Assembly: GCA_030039695.1 (NCBI GenBank)
Contig: JASHVB010000040.1
Span: forward strand, 1 to 13,255
Length of the DNA stretch: 13,255 bases
Direction: 5' to 3'
Source of the DNA: Acetobacteraceae bacterium
Lineage (GTDB): Bacteria > Pseudomonadota > Alphaproteobacteria > Acetobacterales > Acetobacteraceae
Shown here: in pieces, positions 5,732-13,255 of the stretch
How the letters are laid out: every line of letters starts with the position of its first letter
Position numbering within the stretch: position 1 is the first letter of the stretch
Made by a program: the position numbers and the translations under genes
The notes under the pieces: generated by a model
The model's database searches: none
Seen by the model: the letters and a program-made list of their open reading frames with translations, nothing else
Told to the model about the DNA's origin: nothing

Positions 5732-6712
5732 TCAGCCGCCGTACAGCTTGGCCCCGCGTGCCCGCACCTTGGCCAGCGCCACCAGCAGCTCCAGCGTGGG
5801 TACCGCCACGCCGGCCATGTGCGCCAGCACCAGCGGTGCGTCGAACAAGCCATCGACTTCCATTGGCCGTCCGAGTTCCAGGTCCTGCAGGATACTCGGC
5901 TTGTGGTCCATGCCCTTCTGCCCCCCGATGCGCTGGTCGAACCCGTGGCTTGGTTTCGAGCCGAGTGCCTCGGCGATCGCCGCCGCTTCCTGCATAATGC
6001 GCTTGCCCGCGGCGGCGCAGGCTTCCTCGACATACACGTGGCGCGGCGCGACGCCGGTCAGCACCGCCAGCGTGCCGCCAGCCAGGTTGTTGATCAGCTT
6101 ATTCCAGATCTCGGTGCGGATGTCGGGCGTCGCTTCACTGGCGATGCCGCCGGCACGCAGCAGGGCCGCCAGTGCTTCCGCGCGTGGGGAGAGGCTGCCG
6201 TCTGGTTCGCCGAACACGACGCGGCTCTTTGGTTGCTCCACGTCGATGACGCCGGGTGCGATGACCTCGCTTGCAGCATAGACCACGCCACCAATCGCAC
6301 GCTCCGGACCGACCGCACGCCACAGCACGTCGTTGGGATCGATGCGGGGCAGGCGACTTCCCTCCAGCTTGCCCTCCAGCGCATGGAAGTACCACCAGGG
6401 GATACCGTTCATCACGAACGCCACGCTGGTATCGGCGCGGAGCAGCGGAGCGACGCTGGCGGCGACCTGCGCCAGCGACGGGGCCTTCACGGTCACGACG
6501 ACCGCATCCTGCGGGCCCAGCATGGCAGGATCGTCGCTGGCATGAACGCACACGTTGAAATCGCCGTCGACGGCACGCACGGTCAGGCCGTTGGCCCGAA
6601 TCGCCGCGAGGTGCGGGCCACGGGCGATGACTGAGACCTCGGCGCCGCCGCGGGCGAACCGCATCGCCAGATGGCCGCCGATTGCACCGGCGCCAAACAC
6701 GCAGACCCGCAT
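5732..6712 (-). CDS. Ketopantoate reductase family protein (2-dehydropantoate 2-reductase-like)
   Basis: This 326-residue protein has the PanE fold: an N-terminal Rossmann domain with GAGAIGG at residues 7-13, and a C-terminal helical domain. The catalytic lysine is K205 in EIWNKLINNLAGG. N102 lies in MNGIPWWYF, and E285 in LQDLELGRPMEVD is placed like the conserved acid of PanE. Authentic PanE reduces ketopantoate to pantoate with NADPH in the pantothenate pathway. The WWYF after NGIP and the KPSILQDLELGRPMEVD segment are typical of a paralogous group seen in catabolic clusters, so the substrate may be another 2-oxo or 2-hydroxy acid. AAGGGAG stands 7 nt before this ATG, supporting it over a 124-codon upstream extension. 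It diverges from the mscS gene across 278 nt. The family is certain; the role is not. Confidence 0.87.
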   Translation of the reverse strand: MRVCVFGAGAIGGHLAMRFARGGAEVSVIARGPHLAAIRANGLTVRAVDGDFNVCVHASDDPAMLGPQDAVVVTVKAPSLAQVAASVAPLLRADTSVAFVMNGIPWWYFHALEGKLEGSRLPRIDPNDVLWRAVGPERAIGGVVYAASEVIAPGVIDVEQPKSRVVFGEPDGSLSPRAEALAALLRAGGIASEATPDIRTEIWNKLINNLAGGTLAVLTGVAPRHVYVEEACAAAGKRIMQEAAAIAEALGSKPSHGFDQRIGGQKGMDHKPSILQDLELGRPMEVDGLFDAPLVLAHMAGVAVPTLELLVALAKVRARGAKLYGG

Positions 6713-6990
6713 CAAATGTCTCCCTTGGACCTCGGCGTCATGGGACGATGGGGAACGGTAGGCGTCAACACGCGGCTGTGCTGTACGCGGTGGGCGGCCA
6801 GACCCTGACCAGATACAGACCAACCGGAGCGGGGGCTTGTTCGAAACGGCAATCCTGTTAGTGGTTGAGCGCGTCGGCCACACTGAGGCAGCGACGGCCA
6901 TCGCCGCGCAAGGACACAATCCCGCCTTGGTGACCGCGCATCCCCCGTGACCGTTGGCCCTTACCCGCTCTCTGAGGTGCGACGCCCGCG

Positions 6991-9450
6991 ATGATCCGGC
7001 TGCTGCCTCTGCTGATCGGCCTGACCCTGTTGTGCGCCGCCATGTCGGCCCGTGCGCAGCCACCCGCTGCGGCGCACCCTGCACTTACGGCCCAGCAGGC
7101 CCAGGCCGTCATCCAAGTCCTGAACGACCCGAAGCAGCGGGCGGCGCTGACCGCGGCGCTCGCTGCGATCGCCAAGGCGCCCGCCGCCCAGCCAGCGCAG
7201 CCGTCGGCCCCCGGCAATCCCGGTACGCCACCGCAACCCGCCAAACTGGCCATTCCTCTCGCGCCAAACAGTCTCGGGGCGCAGGTATTGCTGAGCGTCG
7301 AACAATTCCTCAGTCATACGTCCTCTCAGTTGGTCAAGGGGGTGCAAGCCGCGCGCAGCCTGCCGCAGCTCTGGAACTGGCTCGTCATCGTCACCACCGA
7401 CCCCTGGGCGCGTGGCTTCGTCCTTGACTCGGCGTGGCGCCTCGTGGTCGCGCTGATTCTCGCCGCCTTGGTCGACTACGGACTGCAGCGCGCCATGCGC
7501 CGCCCGATGGAGGCGCTGGAGAGTTGGGTGCCCGCCGGCAACGGCAGCCATCCGCCGGAGACCGAGGAAACGGACGAAACCGGGGAAACGGACGAAACCG
7601 AGGAAACGGACGAAACCGAGGAAACGGACGAAACTGAGGAAACCGGGACGGAGCCGAAATTGCGCGCCGAACCGCCGCCAGAGACGTCGGAAGCACGCGC
7701 CGAGGCCGGCGAAACGGAACCCCGGGTGCCACGTCATCGTCCATCCGCATCGCTGATGCTGCGCCGCTTGCCGCTGGTGTTGGCGCGGCTGCTGCTGGAC
7801 CTGGTGCCGATCATTGGCTTTGGTTTGGTCGGCCACTTGGTCGCTGCCAGCGACCTCGGCGGATCGCGCTCGAGCCGCCTCATCCTGCTTGCGGTGATCG
7901 ACGCCTACGTACTGTGCGCCGCCGTTCTGGCTATCGCGCGCATGGTGTTCTCGCCTGGCGAATCGCGGCTGCGCTTATTCCACATTCCGGATTCGCGCGC
8001 GGCCTGGCTGATGCGCTGGATCCGCCGGATCGTCGTCGTCGCCGTGTTCGGCTACGCCATCGCCGAAGTCGGCAGCCTGCTCGGTCTGTCCGACGACGCC
8101 CGGCTCGCCTTGCTGAAGACCGTCAGCCTTATCATACACGTCTTCCTTGCCATCATGGTGCTGCAGAAGCGCCGCTTGATCGCGCGCCTGATCCGCGGAC
8201 GGCCTGACGCCACCGGTCCGATGGCACGGTTCCGCCTGGCGCTGGCGGCCGTGTGGCACTGGATGGCTCTGGCGCTGATCATGGCGCTGTGGGTCGTCTG
8301 GGCCGTTGAGGTCCCGAATGGCTTCTCCTGGCTGCTGCGCTTCACCGTCATCACTGGCGCCCTGCTGATCAGCGCGCGGCTGCTTTTGATCCTGCTGAGC
8401 GGCCTGATTGACCGTGCACTGAATGTGCCGCTGACACGGTTTCCGGGCCTCGAGACCCGTCTCCATCTCTATCATCCGCTGCTCAACGGCTTGCTGCGCT
8501 TCGGCGTCTACGCCCTGATGTTGCTGGCACTGCTCCAGCTCTACGGCCTGAACGGCTTGACTTGGTTCGCCGAGACCGATCTCGGCGAGCGCATCGTCAG
8601 TGCCTTTGCCACAATCGCCGTCACCTTCCTGCTTGCCGTCGCCGTGTGGGAGGCGGCCAACGTCGCCATCGATCGCCATCTGGAGAAACTGGCGAAGGAG
8701 CAACAGGCGGCGCGCTCTGCACGGCTGCGCACGCTCCTGCCGCTGCTGCGCTCCTCCCTGGCAATTACCATCCTGGTGTTCGCTGGACTGACGGTACTGT
8801 CGGAGATCGGCATCAACATCGGGCCGCTGCTGGCCGGCGCCGGCATCATCGGCGTGGCGATTGGCTTCGGCTCCCAGAAGCTGGTGCAGGACCTGATCAA
8901 CGGCATCTTCCTGTTGCTGGAGAACGCCATGCAGGTCGGCGACTGGGTGACGGTGTCCGGCTTGTCGGGGTCGGTGGAGGCCCTGTCGGTTCGCACTATC
9001 CGCCTGCGTGCCAGTGACGGATCGGTGCACGTCATCCCGTTCAGCTCGGTCACGTCGGTGACCAATGTGAACCGAGGGATCGGCAACGCCTCGGTCAGCG
9101 TCGTCGTTGACTACAACGAGGATACCGACCATGTGGCGGCGGTACTGACCGAGATCGTCGCCGGCATGCGCAGCGAACCGGAGTTCGCCGGCAAGATGTT
9201 GAGCGATCTGCAGCTTTGGGGCGTGGACAAAATCGACGGCGCCGGGGCGACGATCGCGGGTCAAGTGGTCTGCACGGATTCCGGCCGATGGTCCGTGCAG
9301 CGTGAATTCAACCGCCGCATGAAAATGCGGTTCCAGGAGCTTGGCATCTGCCTGTTGAACCCGATGCGCACCATTGCCATAGCGCCGCCTGCGCAGGCGG
9401 CCCCGCCGGCCGAGGAGCGTCCGCATGAGCGATCTCGCGCGGCTGAGTGA
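6991..9450 (+). CDS. Large MscS-family mechanosensitive ion channel with acidic repeat linker
   Basis: This 819-residue protein should release solutes when membrane tension rises. A signal peptide (residues 1-22, ending ARA before QPP) is followed by an Ala/Pro/Gln-rich periplasmic segment. About eleven transmembrane helices follow (near 144-165, 258-285, 296-320, 345-367, 373-392, 415-435, 450-472, 495-518, 530-558, 585-608 and the pore helix). The pore-lining segment GPLLAGAGIIGVAIGFGSQKL begins at about 611. FLLLENAMQVGDWVTVSG then opens the cytoplasmic beta domain, with VIPFSSVTSVTNVNRG. Eleven helices after a cleaved signal place the C-terminus in the cytoplasm, as expected. Between helices 1 and 2 lies a Glu/Thr/Asp repeat (residues 192-218). 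GAGGTG precedes the ATG by 11 nt, rather far. The end overlaps the dioxygenase gene by 26 nt. Confidence 0.92.
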   Translation: MIRLLPLLIGLTLLCAAMSARAQPPAAAHPALTAQQAQAVIQVLNDPKQRAALTAALAAIAKAPAAQPAQPSAPGNPGTPPQPAKLAIPLAPNSLGAQVLLSVEQFLSHTSSQLVKGVQAARSLPQLWNWLVIVTTDPWARGFVLDSAWRLVVALILAALVDYGLQRAMRRPMEALESWVPAGNGSHPPETEETDETGETDETEETDETEETDETEETGTEPKLRAEPPPETSEARAEAGETEPRVPRHRPSASLMLRRLPLVLARLLLDLVPIIGFGLVGHLVAASDLGGSRSSRLILLAVIDAYVLCAAVLAIARMVFSPGESRLRLFHIPDSRAAWLMRWIRRIVVVAVFGYAIAEVGSLLGLSDDARLALLKTVSLIIHVFLAIMVLQKRRLIARLIRGRPDATGPMARFRLALAAVWHWMALALIMALWVVWAVEVPNGFSWLLRFTVITGALLISARLLLILLSGLIDRALNVPLTRFPGLETRLHLYHPLLNGLLRFGVYALMLLALLQLYGLNGLTWFAETDLGERIVSAFATIAVTFLLAVAVWEAANVAIDRHLEKLAKEQQAARSARLRTLLPLLRSSLAITILVFAGLTVLSEIGINIGPLLAGAGIIGVAIGFGSQKLVQDLINGIFLLLENAMQVGDWVTVSGLSGSVEALSVRTIRLRASDGSVHVIPFSSVTSVTNVNRGIGNASVSVVVDYNEDTDHVAAVLTEIVAGMRSEPEFAGKMLSDLQLWGVDKIDGAGATIAGQVVCTDSGRWSVQREFNRRMKMRFQELGICLLNPMRTIAIAPPAQAAPPAEERPHERSRAAE
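7564..7644 (+). repeat. 18-bp tandem repeat, 4.5 copies, inside the mscS gene
   Basis: Units at 7564-7581, 7582-7599, 7600-7617 and 7618-7635, plus a half unit to 7644, follow gaggaaacggacgaaacc with only two base changes. They encode (E/G)ETDET repeats. Such near-identity suggests recent expansion or contraction by slippage, without frame change because 18 is a multiple of three. Confidence 0.9.
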
Positions 9451-10144
9451 CACGATCCGCCGGACCGGGTTCGCCTTCGTGCACGCGGATCCGATGCGTG
9501 CGGCGCTGGACCACACCGGCTCGCTGGCGGATTGGAATGCGTTTGCGGCAAGCTGGAACGATCTTGGCCTGGACACCTACATGGCCGACGGCGGCCGATA
9601 TCGAAAGCGCCGGTTTGCCGTGTTCGGCTCGACGGGAGCGCACATCAGTCGCAAGCCGCATCAGCCGCACTATCAGAGCCGCGACTACAACCCGCTGAAC
9701 GGGGGCATTGAGCGGTGGTTTCCACCGATCCTGCCGGAGATCGCCCGCGGACCGACGATGACGACGATCCTCGGCTATTGCCGCGATTTGTTCGAGACGC
9801 TGAGCGGGCCGCAGGACTGGCACATCGAAGTGCATCAGTTTCGCATCGAGGCGCGCCGCGGCGTCGAAGGCCATCCCACACCCGAGGGCCCGCACCGCGA
9901 CGGTGTGGATCACGTGCTGGTGCTTCTGGTCGGCCGGCGCAACATCCAGAGCGGCATGACCACGATTCACAGCCTGGATGGCCGAACGCTGGGAAGCTTC
10001 ACGTTGACCGAGCCGCTCGACGCGGCTCTGGTGGACGACGCGCGGGTAATGCACGGGGTAACCCCGGTGGAGCCGGTTGATCCGACGGAACCAGGATCGC
10101 GCGACGTGCTGGTGGTGACATTTCGCCGGGAGGCTGGCGCCTAA
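9425..10144 (+). CDS. 2-oxoglutarate/Fe(II)-dependent dioxygenase, free-amino-acid hydroxylase type (2OG-Fe_Oxy_2/BsmA family)
   Basis: This 239-residue cytoplasmic enzyme is of the family that includes L-isoleucine 4-hydroxylase (IDO) and related hydroxylases of free aliphatic amino acids. These use O2 and 2-oxoglutarate. The iron ligands are readable: H157 and D159 in GPHRDGVDHV, and H210 in VMHGVTPV. R226 in GSRDVLVVTFRR is placed to bind 2-oxoglutarate. GGRYRKRRF (residues 56-64), EVHQFRIEA and TPEGPHRDG are the family signature. The start at 9425 is supported by GAGGAG 7 nt upstream. That ribosome binding site and the first codons lie within the end of the mscS gene, so the two are very likely cotranscribed and translationally coupled. 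The amino-acid substrate cannot be deduced. The family call is strong; whether product and channel are linked is open. Confidence 0.88.
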   Translation: MSDLARLSDTIRRTGFAFVHADPMRAALDHTGSLADWNAFAASWNDLGLDTYMADGGRYRKRRFAVFGSTGAHISRKPHQPHYQSRDYNPLNGGIERWFPPILPEIARGPTMTTILGYCRDLFETLSGPQDWHIEVHQFRIEARRGVEGHPTPEGPHRDGVDHVLVLLVGRRNIQSGMTTIHSLDGRTLGSFTLTEPLDAALVDDARVMHGVTPVEPVDPTEPGSRDVLVVTFRREAGA

Positions 10145-10149
10145 CGGGC

Positions 10150-10291
10150 CGCATGTGTCGCGCGCGACCGTGTACTGAGCGATGGGGATACCGCGATTCG
10201 ACAGTTCGCCGAGAATATGCGACGCGCTCCAGCGCGGATTCACACACACCAGATTGCGGCTGCCGGCGGACAGTGCCGGTCTCCCAGCCTG
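10150..10291 (-). pseudogene. Remnant of an integrase/transposase (HTH region)
   Basis: Translation of the minus strand from about 10291 gives AGRPALSAGSRNLVCVNPRW, then SASHILGELSNRGIPIAQYT and VARD. This matches the helix-turn-helix region of common DDE integrases, where GRP, a short helix, NP-x-W-x-A-x-x-IHGEL, then GI-x-(V/I)-(S/A)-Q-x-TV are conserved. Neither the preceding WHR/WRWK region nor the catalytic DDE core follows in any frame, and the similarity stops next to the dioxygenase stop codon. It is a fragment of about 45 residues, not a functional element. No terminal repeats were found. Confidence 0.55.
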
Positions 10292-10657
10292 CACGGCGTG
10301 TTTCCCAAGAAGGTCCGATCTCTTGCGGCCAAGCCCACGTGTCTTGCTAAGCTATATTGGCACGCTCGAAATGCATCGTCGCCCACGATCTTGACCGCGG
10401 CTCTTTCTGCTCTTTTGCTGCTGCCTCCCTCCGATGGGCGAGCCAGCTCGTAAGACCCTGCCATGATCGTCCGATCAAGACTCCGTTTGCTGTGGGCAGG
10501 CAGCGCTTGCCGACCGTTCTCTCGCGATATGGGAGAAGTCAGCTGCGACGATTCACATTAGCGTGATCCAGTGTGATGGCCTCTAGTGTCCGGGTGGCGG
10601 CTTCGATGAACGTTTAACAGCCATACTCAATGTTTATAAAACCACGGGAGGATCGCG
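10292..10657. other. Gene-free stretch upstream of the MFS-glycosidase operon
   Basis: No reading frame here resembles a known protein, and codon content is unlike the neighbours on both strands. The last 60 nt are AT-richer (TTTAAC at 10613-10618, TTTATAAAA at 10633-10641) and should carry the promoter of the downstream operon, but no well-spaced -35/-10 pair could be defended. GGGAGG at 10646-10651 is the ribosome binding site for the MFS gene. The rest may be decayed transposon DNA continuing from the integrase remnant. Confidence 0.45.
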
Positions 10658-11953
10658 ATGCAGCACGGCGTCTCCACGTCGCCGCCAGTTCAGCGAGGCT
10701 CCGCGACCCATTCGGTTTATCCCTGGGTCCTGGTGGCGATGCTGTGGGCAGTTTCATTCTGCAATTACGCGGATCGCAGCGTTCTGTCGGCGGTGATGCC
10801 TGCGATCCGGACCGAGTTCGGGCTGAGCCTGGCAGAGCTCGGGCTACTCAGCTCTGCCTTCCTGTGGGTCTATGCGATCGCTGCCAGCCCAGCCGGCTAC
10901 ATCGGCGACCGGTTCAGCCGCAAGAAAGTGATCGTGGCGGGGCTTGTGACCTGGAGCGTTGTCACGTTCCTCAGTCCGCTCGCAGGTTCCTTCATGGCGT
11001 TCCTGGCGCTGCGGGCGCTGACCGGACTGGGGGAAGCGAGTTACTACCCGACTGGCACCGCGCTGATCAGCGACTATCACGGTCCGGAAACACGCAGCCG
11101 CGCACTCGCCATACATCAGACGGCGGTGTTTGCCGGTGGCGGGATCGGCACGCTGATCGCTGCGGCACTGGCCCAGCATTATCAGTGGCGAATGCCCTTT
11201 TACGTCTACGGCGCGATCGGCGTGGTGCTTGCGCTGATCCTGGGCGCTCTAATGCGAGATGCGCCGCCAGCGGTGCAGCGTCAGGCGCACGAGGGAGGAA
11301 GCTTCGCCATCGCGCTGCGCCGCCGCTCCGCACTAATGTTGTTTCTGGTGTTCTTTTTCGCCACCTCGGTCAGCTACGGTATTACGATCTGGGCGCCGAC
11401 CTTTTTTCACAACGAGCTGCATTTCAACCTGACCGAGGCGGCGTTCTACGGAGCACTGACGATCAATCTGGCAGGGTTTATCGCTGTGCTGTGCAGCGGT
11501 GCGATCGCCGATTGGGCCGCGCAGCGGGTCCGCATGGGCCGCTTTTATGTGCTGTCCGGCGGGCTATTGCTAGCATTCCTATTTCTGTTGCCGTTCGGGT
11601 TGTTACATAGCCCTAACATGCTTGGGCTCTCTTTGCTGCTGTCTGGTTTCTGCAAGGGCCTGTTCGATGGCTCCATCTATGCCGCGATGCACGACGTCGT
11701 TCCGCCTGCGGCGCGGGCCTCGGCGGTCGGGTTGATGACGACGGTGGGCTTCGCTGGCGCCGGGCTGTCGCCCCTGCTGATCGGGGCGCTTGGCGAGATC
11801 GTCGGCCTGGGCGCCGCCTTTTCGCTCATCGCGGTGCTGTATATCGCCGCTGTCCTGCTCCTGCTGGTCAGCCGTCGGATCGTGGTCTCCGACATGGACG
11901 ACACCGACCGCACCGTGGCCGAGATGGGTGAACTTGAGGAGCAAATTGCATGA
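10658..11953 (+). CDS. MFS transporter, probably for a glycosylglycerate or organic acid
   Basis: This 431-residue inner-membrane transporter of the major facilitator superfamily has about 12 transmembrane helices in two bundles, joined by a basic loop near residues 200-225. SFCNYADRSVLSAVMPAIR in helix 1 and GYIGDRFSRKKVIVAG (motif A, between helices 2 and 3) are typical. ALRALTGLGEASYYPTGTAL resembles the anion:cation symporter branch that carries sugar acids. GGGAGG lies 6 nt before the ATG. The stop overlaps the start of the glycosidase gene (ATGA). This argues that the transporter imports the glycosidase substrate; since that enzyme acts on acidic glycosides of glycerate, an anion symporter would fit. 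The superfamily is certain; the substrate is inferred from the neighbour only. Confidence 0.88.
   Translation: MQHGVSTSPPVQRGSATHSVYPWVLVAMLWAVSFCNYADRSVLSAVMPAIRTEFGLSLAELGLLSSAFLWVYAIAASPAGYIGDRFSRKKVIVAGLVTWSVVTFLSPLAGSFMAFLALRALTGLGEASYYPTGTALISDYHGPETRSRALAIHQTAVFAGGGIGTLIAAALAQHYQWRMPFYVYGAIGVVLALILGALMRDAPPAVQRQAHEGGSFAIALRRRSALMLFLVFFFATSVSYGITIWAPTFFHNELHFNLTEAAFYGALTINLAGFIAVLCSGAIADWAAQRVRMGRFYVLSGGLLLAFLFLLPFGLLHSPNMLGLSLLLSGFCKGLFDGSIYAAMHDVVPPAARASAVGLMTTVGFAGAGLSPLLIGALGEIVGLGAAFSLIAVLYIAAVLLLLVSRRIVVSDMDDTDRTVAEMGELEEQIA
11936..11941 (+). promoter_or_regulatory. Ribosome binding site of the glycosidase gene, inside the MFS gene
   Basis: GAGGAG ends 8 nt before the ATG at 11950, inside the last codons of the MFS gene (ELEEQIA). 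With the ATGA overlap it marks translational coupling. Confidence 0.75.
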
Positions 11954-13215
11954 GCAAAGAGCTCGCTTCGCGCGCGCAGGCAATTCTACACGCAAATGAC
12001 CGGGGCGGCTACACTGTTCCCACCAGCTCCGGGCTGTATCCAGCACAATGGAACTGGGACTCATGCCTGGTCGCCCTGGGCTTCGCACAATACGACATGG
12101 CACGTGCCTGGCAGGAGGTGGAGACGCTGTTCTCCGGCCAGTGGAAGAGCGGCATGGTTCCCTCAATCCTGTTCCACGGCGACGACAGCACGTATTTCCC
12201 CAATAGCAAGATCTGGCAATGCGGCGACGCGGTACCGTCCTCCGGCATCACCCAACCCGCAGTCGCGGCCACCGTCGTGCGCTACCTGTTTGAACGGAGC
12301 GAAACGTCGGAAGGAAAACGCTGGCTCGCGCGCCTCGCACCCAACCTGCTGGCGTCTCACCGCTGGTTCTATGCGGCGCGCGATCCGGACGGAACCGGTC
12401 TGGTGTCCATCATTCACCCGTGGGAGAGCGGGATGGACAACAGTCCGATCTGGGATGACGCCCTGGCTGATGTGCCTCCAGGTCCGTCGGTTGCGCACCT
12501 GCGCAAGGACACGAGCTTCGCCGAAACCGGTGTGCGCCCAACCGGACCGGAGTACGACCGCTACATCAATCTGGTCGTGAGCTATCGCGAAGCGGCTTAC
12601 GATCCAGCCAGGATCTGGCGAGCCGCACCCTTGTTGATCGCCGACATTGGATTTAACGCGATCTTGCAGCGCGCCAATCATGACCTTCTGCACCTCTTGC
12701 GCGGAATGGAAGAGAAGGCGGCGGCAGATGAAGTCGCTGGCATGGTAAACGCCACCGCAGCGGCGCTTGAGGCGCGCTGGTCAGAGCAGGACGGGATCTA
12801 TCGCTCGCGCAACATGAGGCGGCGGAGCGATATAGCGAAGCCTGGTATCGGTTGCCTGCTGCCGGTCTATGCCGATGCCGGCACGCTGGCGCGGCACCCG
12901 GCACTGGGCGCGCGGCTGGAGGACTGGCTGAACAAGGTGAGGTTCGGTGTGCCCAGCTTCGAGCCCGGTCGTCCGGAGTTCGAGCCCCGGCGCTATTGGC
13001 GCGGCCCAGTATGGTTGGTGGTAAACTGGATGCTGATTGACGGCCTGCGCCAAAACGGCGTCATCGACCTGGCCGAACGCATTCGCCGCGACAGTCTGGC
13101 GTTGGTTGATCGAAGCGGGTTCGGCGAATATTTCGACCCGATGACCGGCGAGGCGCTGGGCGGTACGGAGTTCTCCTGGACCGCGGCGATGTACTTGTTT
13201 TTGCGCAGCCTGTGA
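11950..13215 (+). CDS. GH63-type glycosidase, mannosylglycerate/glucosylglycerate hydrolase-like
   Basis: This 421-residue cytoplasmic protein (no signal peptide) has an (alpha/alpha)6-barrel of the GH63 type. YTVPTSSGLYPAQWNWDS (residues 21-38) and LFSGQWKSGMVPSILF (60-75) are the conserved entrance motifs. SSGITQP (97-103), HPWESGMDNSPIWDD (156-170) and GPVWLVVNWML (352-362) follow, and GGTEFSWTAA (404-413) ends the domain. By analogy with the Thermus mannosylglycerate hydrolase, D163 in GMDNSP would be the general acid and E407 in GTEFSW the base. Length matches those enzymes, which split mannosyl- or glucosylglycerate into sugar and D-glycerate. The start is fixed by GAGGAG 8 nt upstream and the ATGA overlap with the MFS gene. 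Mannosyl, glucosyl or another alpha-glycoside cannot be distinguished from sequence alone. Confidence 0.85.
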   Translation: MSKELASRAQAILHANDRGGYTVPTSSGLYPAQWNWDSCLVALGFAQYDMARAWQEVETLFSGQWKSGMVPSILFHGDDSTYFPNSKIWQCGDAVPSSGITQPAVAATVVRYLFERSETSEGKRWLARLAPNLLASHRWFYAARDPDGTGLVSIIHPWESGMDNSPIWDDALADVPPGPSVAHLRKDTSFAETGVRPTGPEYDRYINLVVSYREAAYDPARIWRAAPLLIADIGFNAILQRANHDLLHLLRGMEEKAAADEVAGMVNATAAALEARWSEQDGIYRSRNMRRRSDIAKPGIGCLLPVYADAGTLARHPALGARLEDWLNKVRFGVPSFEPGRPEFEPRRYWRGPVWLVVNWMLIDGLRQNGVIDLAERIRRDSLALVDRSGFGEYFDPMTGEALGGTEFSWTAAMYLFLRSL

Positions 13216-13255
13216 GCCGCAAGCGCCTCACTGCAGTGGATTGCTCGCGGACGCT

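Noticed and set aside
6713..7084. Upstream extension of the PanE-like frame
   Set aside because: It would overlap the divergent mscS start and lacks family similarity; a good ribosome binding site supports the ATG at 6712.
7564..7644. CRISPR-like repeat array
   Set aside because: The 18-bp units are directly adjacent without spacers and are translated within the mscS gene.
7975..9576. Long open frame on the minus strand opposite the mscS gene
   Set aside because: It is rich in Gln, His, Arg and Asp with no domain, as expected from the reverse of a high-GC membrane protein gene.
10292..10566. Small open frames in the gene-free stretch (60-78 codons, both strands)
   Set aside because: No ribosome binding sites of note and no similarity to any recognisable family; frames overlap each other.
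10614..10640. TTAACA/TATAAA promoter for the MFS operon
   Set aside because: The spacer is only 15 nt and the implied transcription start would fall on the ribosome binding site.

Overview
The window is GC-rich, densely coded bacterial chromosome. Gene content (two adjacent DUF5985 proteins, a DUF423 protein, L-threonate-dehydrogenase-like and uronate-dehydrogenase-like enzymes, MscS with a long membrane domain) and the dispersed repeats with 'cattgcgaggc' arms and 'gaagcgggagagg' cores suggest a soil or plant-associated proteobacterium, probably alpha- or betaproteobacterial. That placement is inference, since no rRNA or marker gene is present. No complete mobile element, tRNA, rRNA or CRISPR array was seen.

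Layout. Positions 1-2212 (minus strand): the 5' end of a polysaccharide deacetylase gene, an LtnD-type dehydrogenase, and a prolyl aminopeptidase. The aminopeptidase is divergent from a small DUF423 membrane protein (2263-2661, plus) whose tail runs into a palindromic repeat region. Positions 2760-4491 (minus) look like one transcription unit: a winged-helix regulator-like gene carrying an in-frame stop, two tightly spaced DUF5985 membrane proteins, and an NAD-dependent uronate-dehydrogenase-like enzyme. Positions 4621-6712 (minus): an aldo/keto reductase and a ketopantoate-reductase-family protein, separated by a cloverleaf-like palindromic repeat. Positions 6991-10144 (plus): a large MscS-type mechanosensitive channel overlapping by 26 nt a gene for a 2-oxoglutarate/Fe(II) dioxygenase of the free-amino-acid hydroxylase type. 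Positions 10145-10657 hold no intact gene, only the decayed remnant of an integrase/transposase on the minus strand. Positions 10658-13215 (plus): an MFS transporter gene overlapping by ATGA a GH63 glycosidase of the mannosylglycerate/glucosylglycerate hydrolase type.

How the genes may work together. The clearest functional unit is the last pair: uptake of a glycosylglycerate (or related glycoside) followed by cytoplasmic hydrolysis to sugar plus glycerate. The channel-dioxygenase pair is the least expected association. With the glycosylglycerate pair it gives the right half an osmolyte-related flavour (inference). The left half is a set of sugar-acid and small-metabolite oxidoreductases (LtnD-like, Udh-like, AKR, PanE-like) without an obvious single pathway. 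I did not find an unmistakably new multi-gene system. The best candidates for novelty are the mscS-dioxygenase overlap, the HTH/DUF5985/DUF5985/SDR cluster with its interrupted regulator, and the MFS-GH63 operon.
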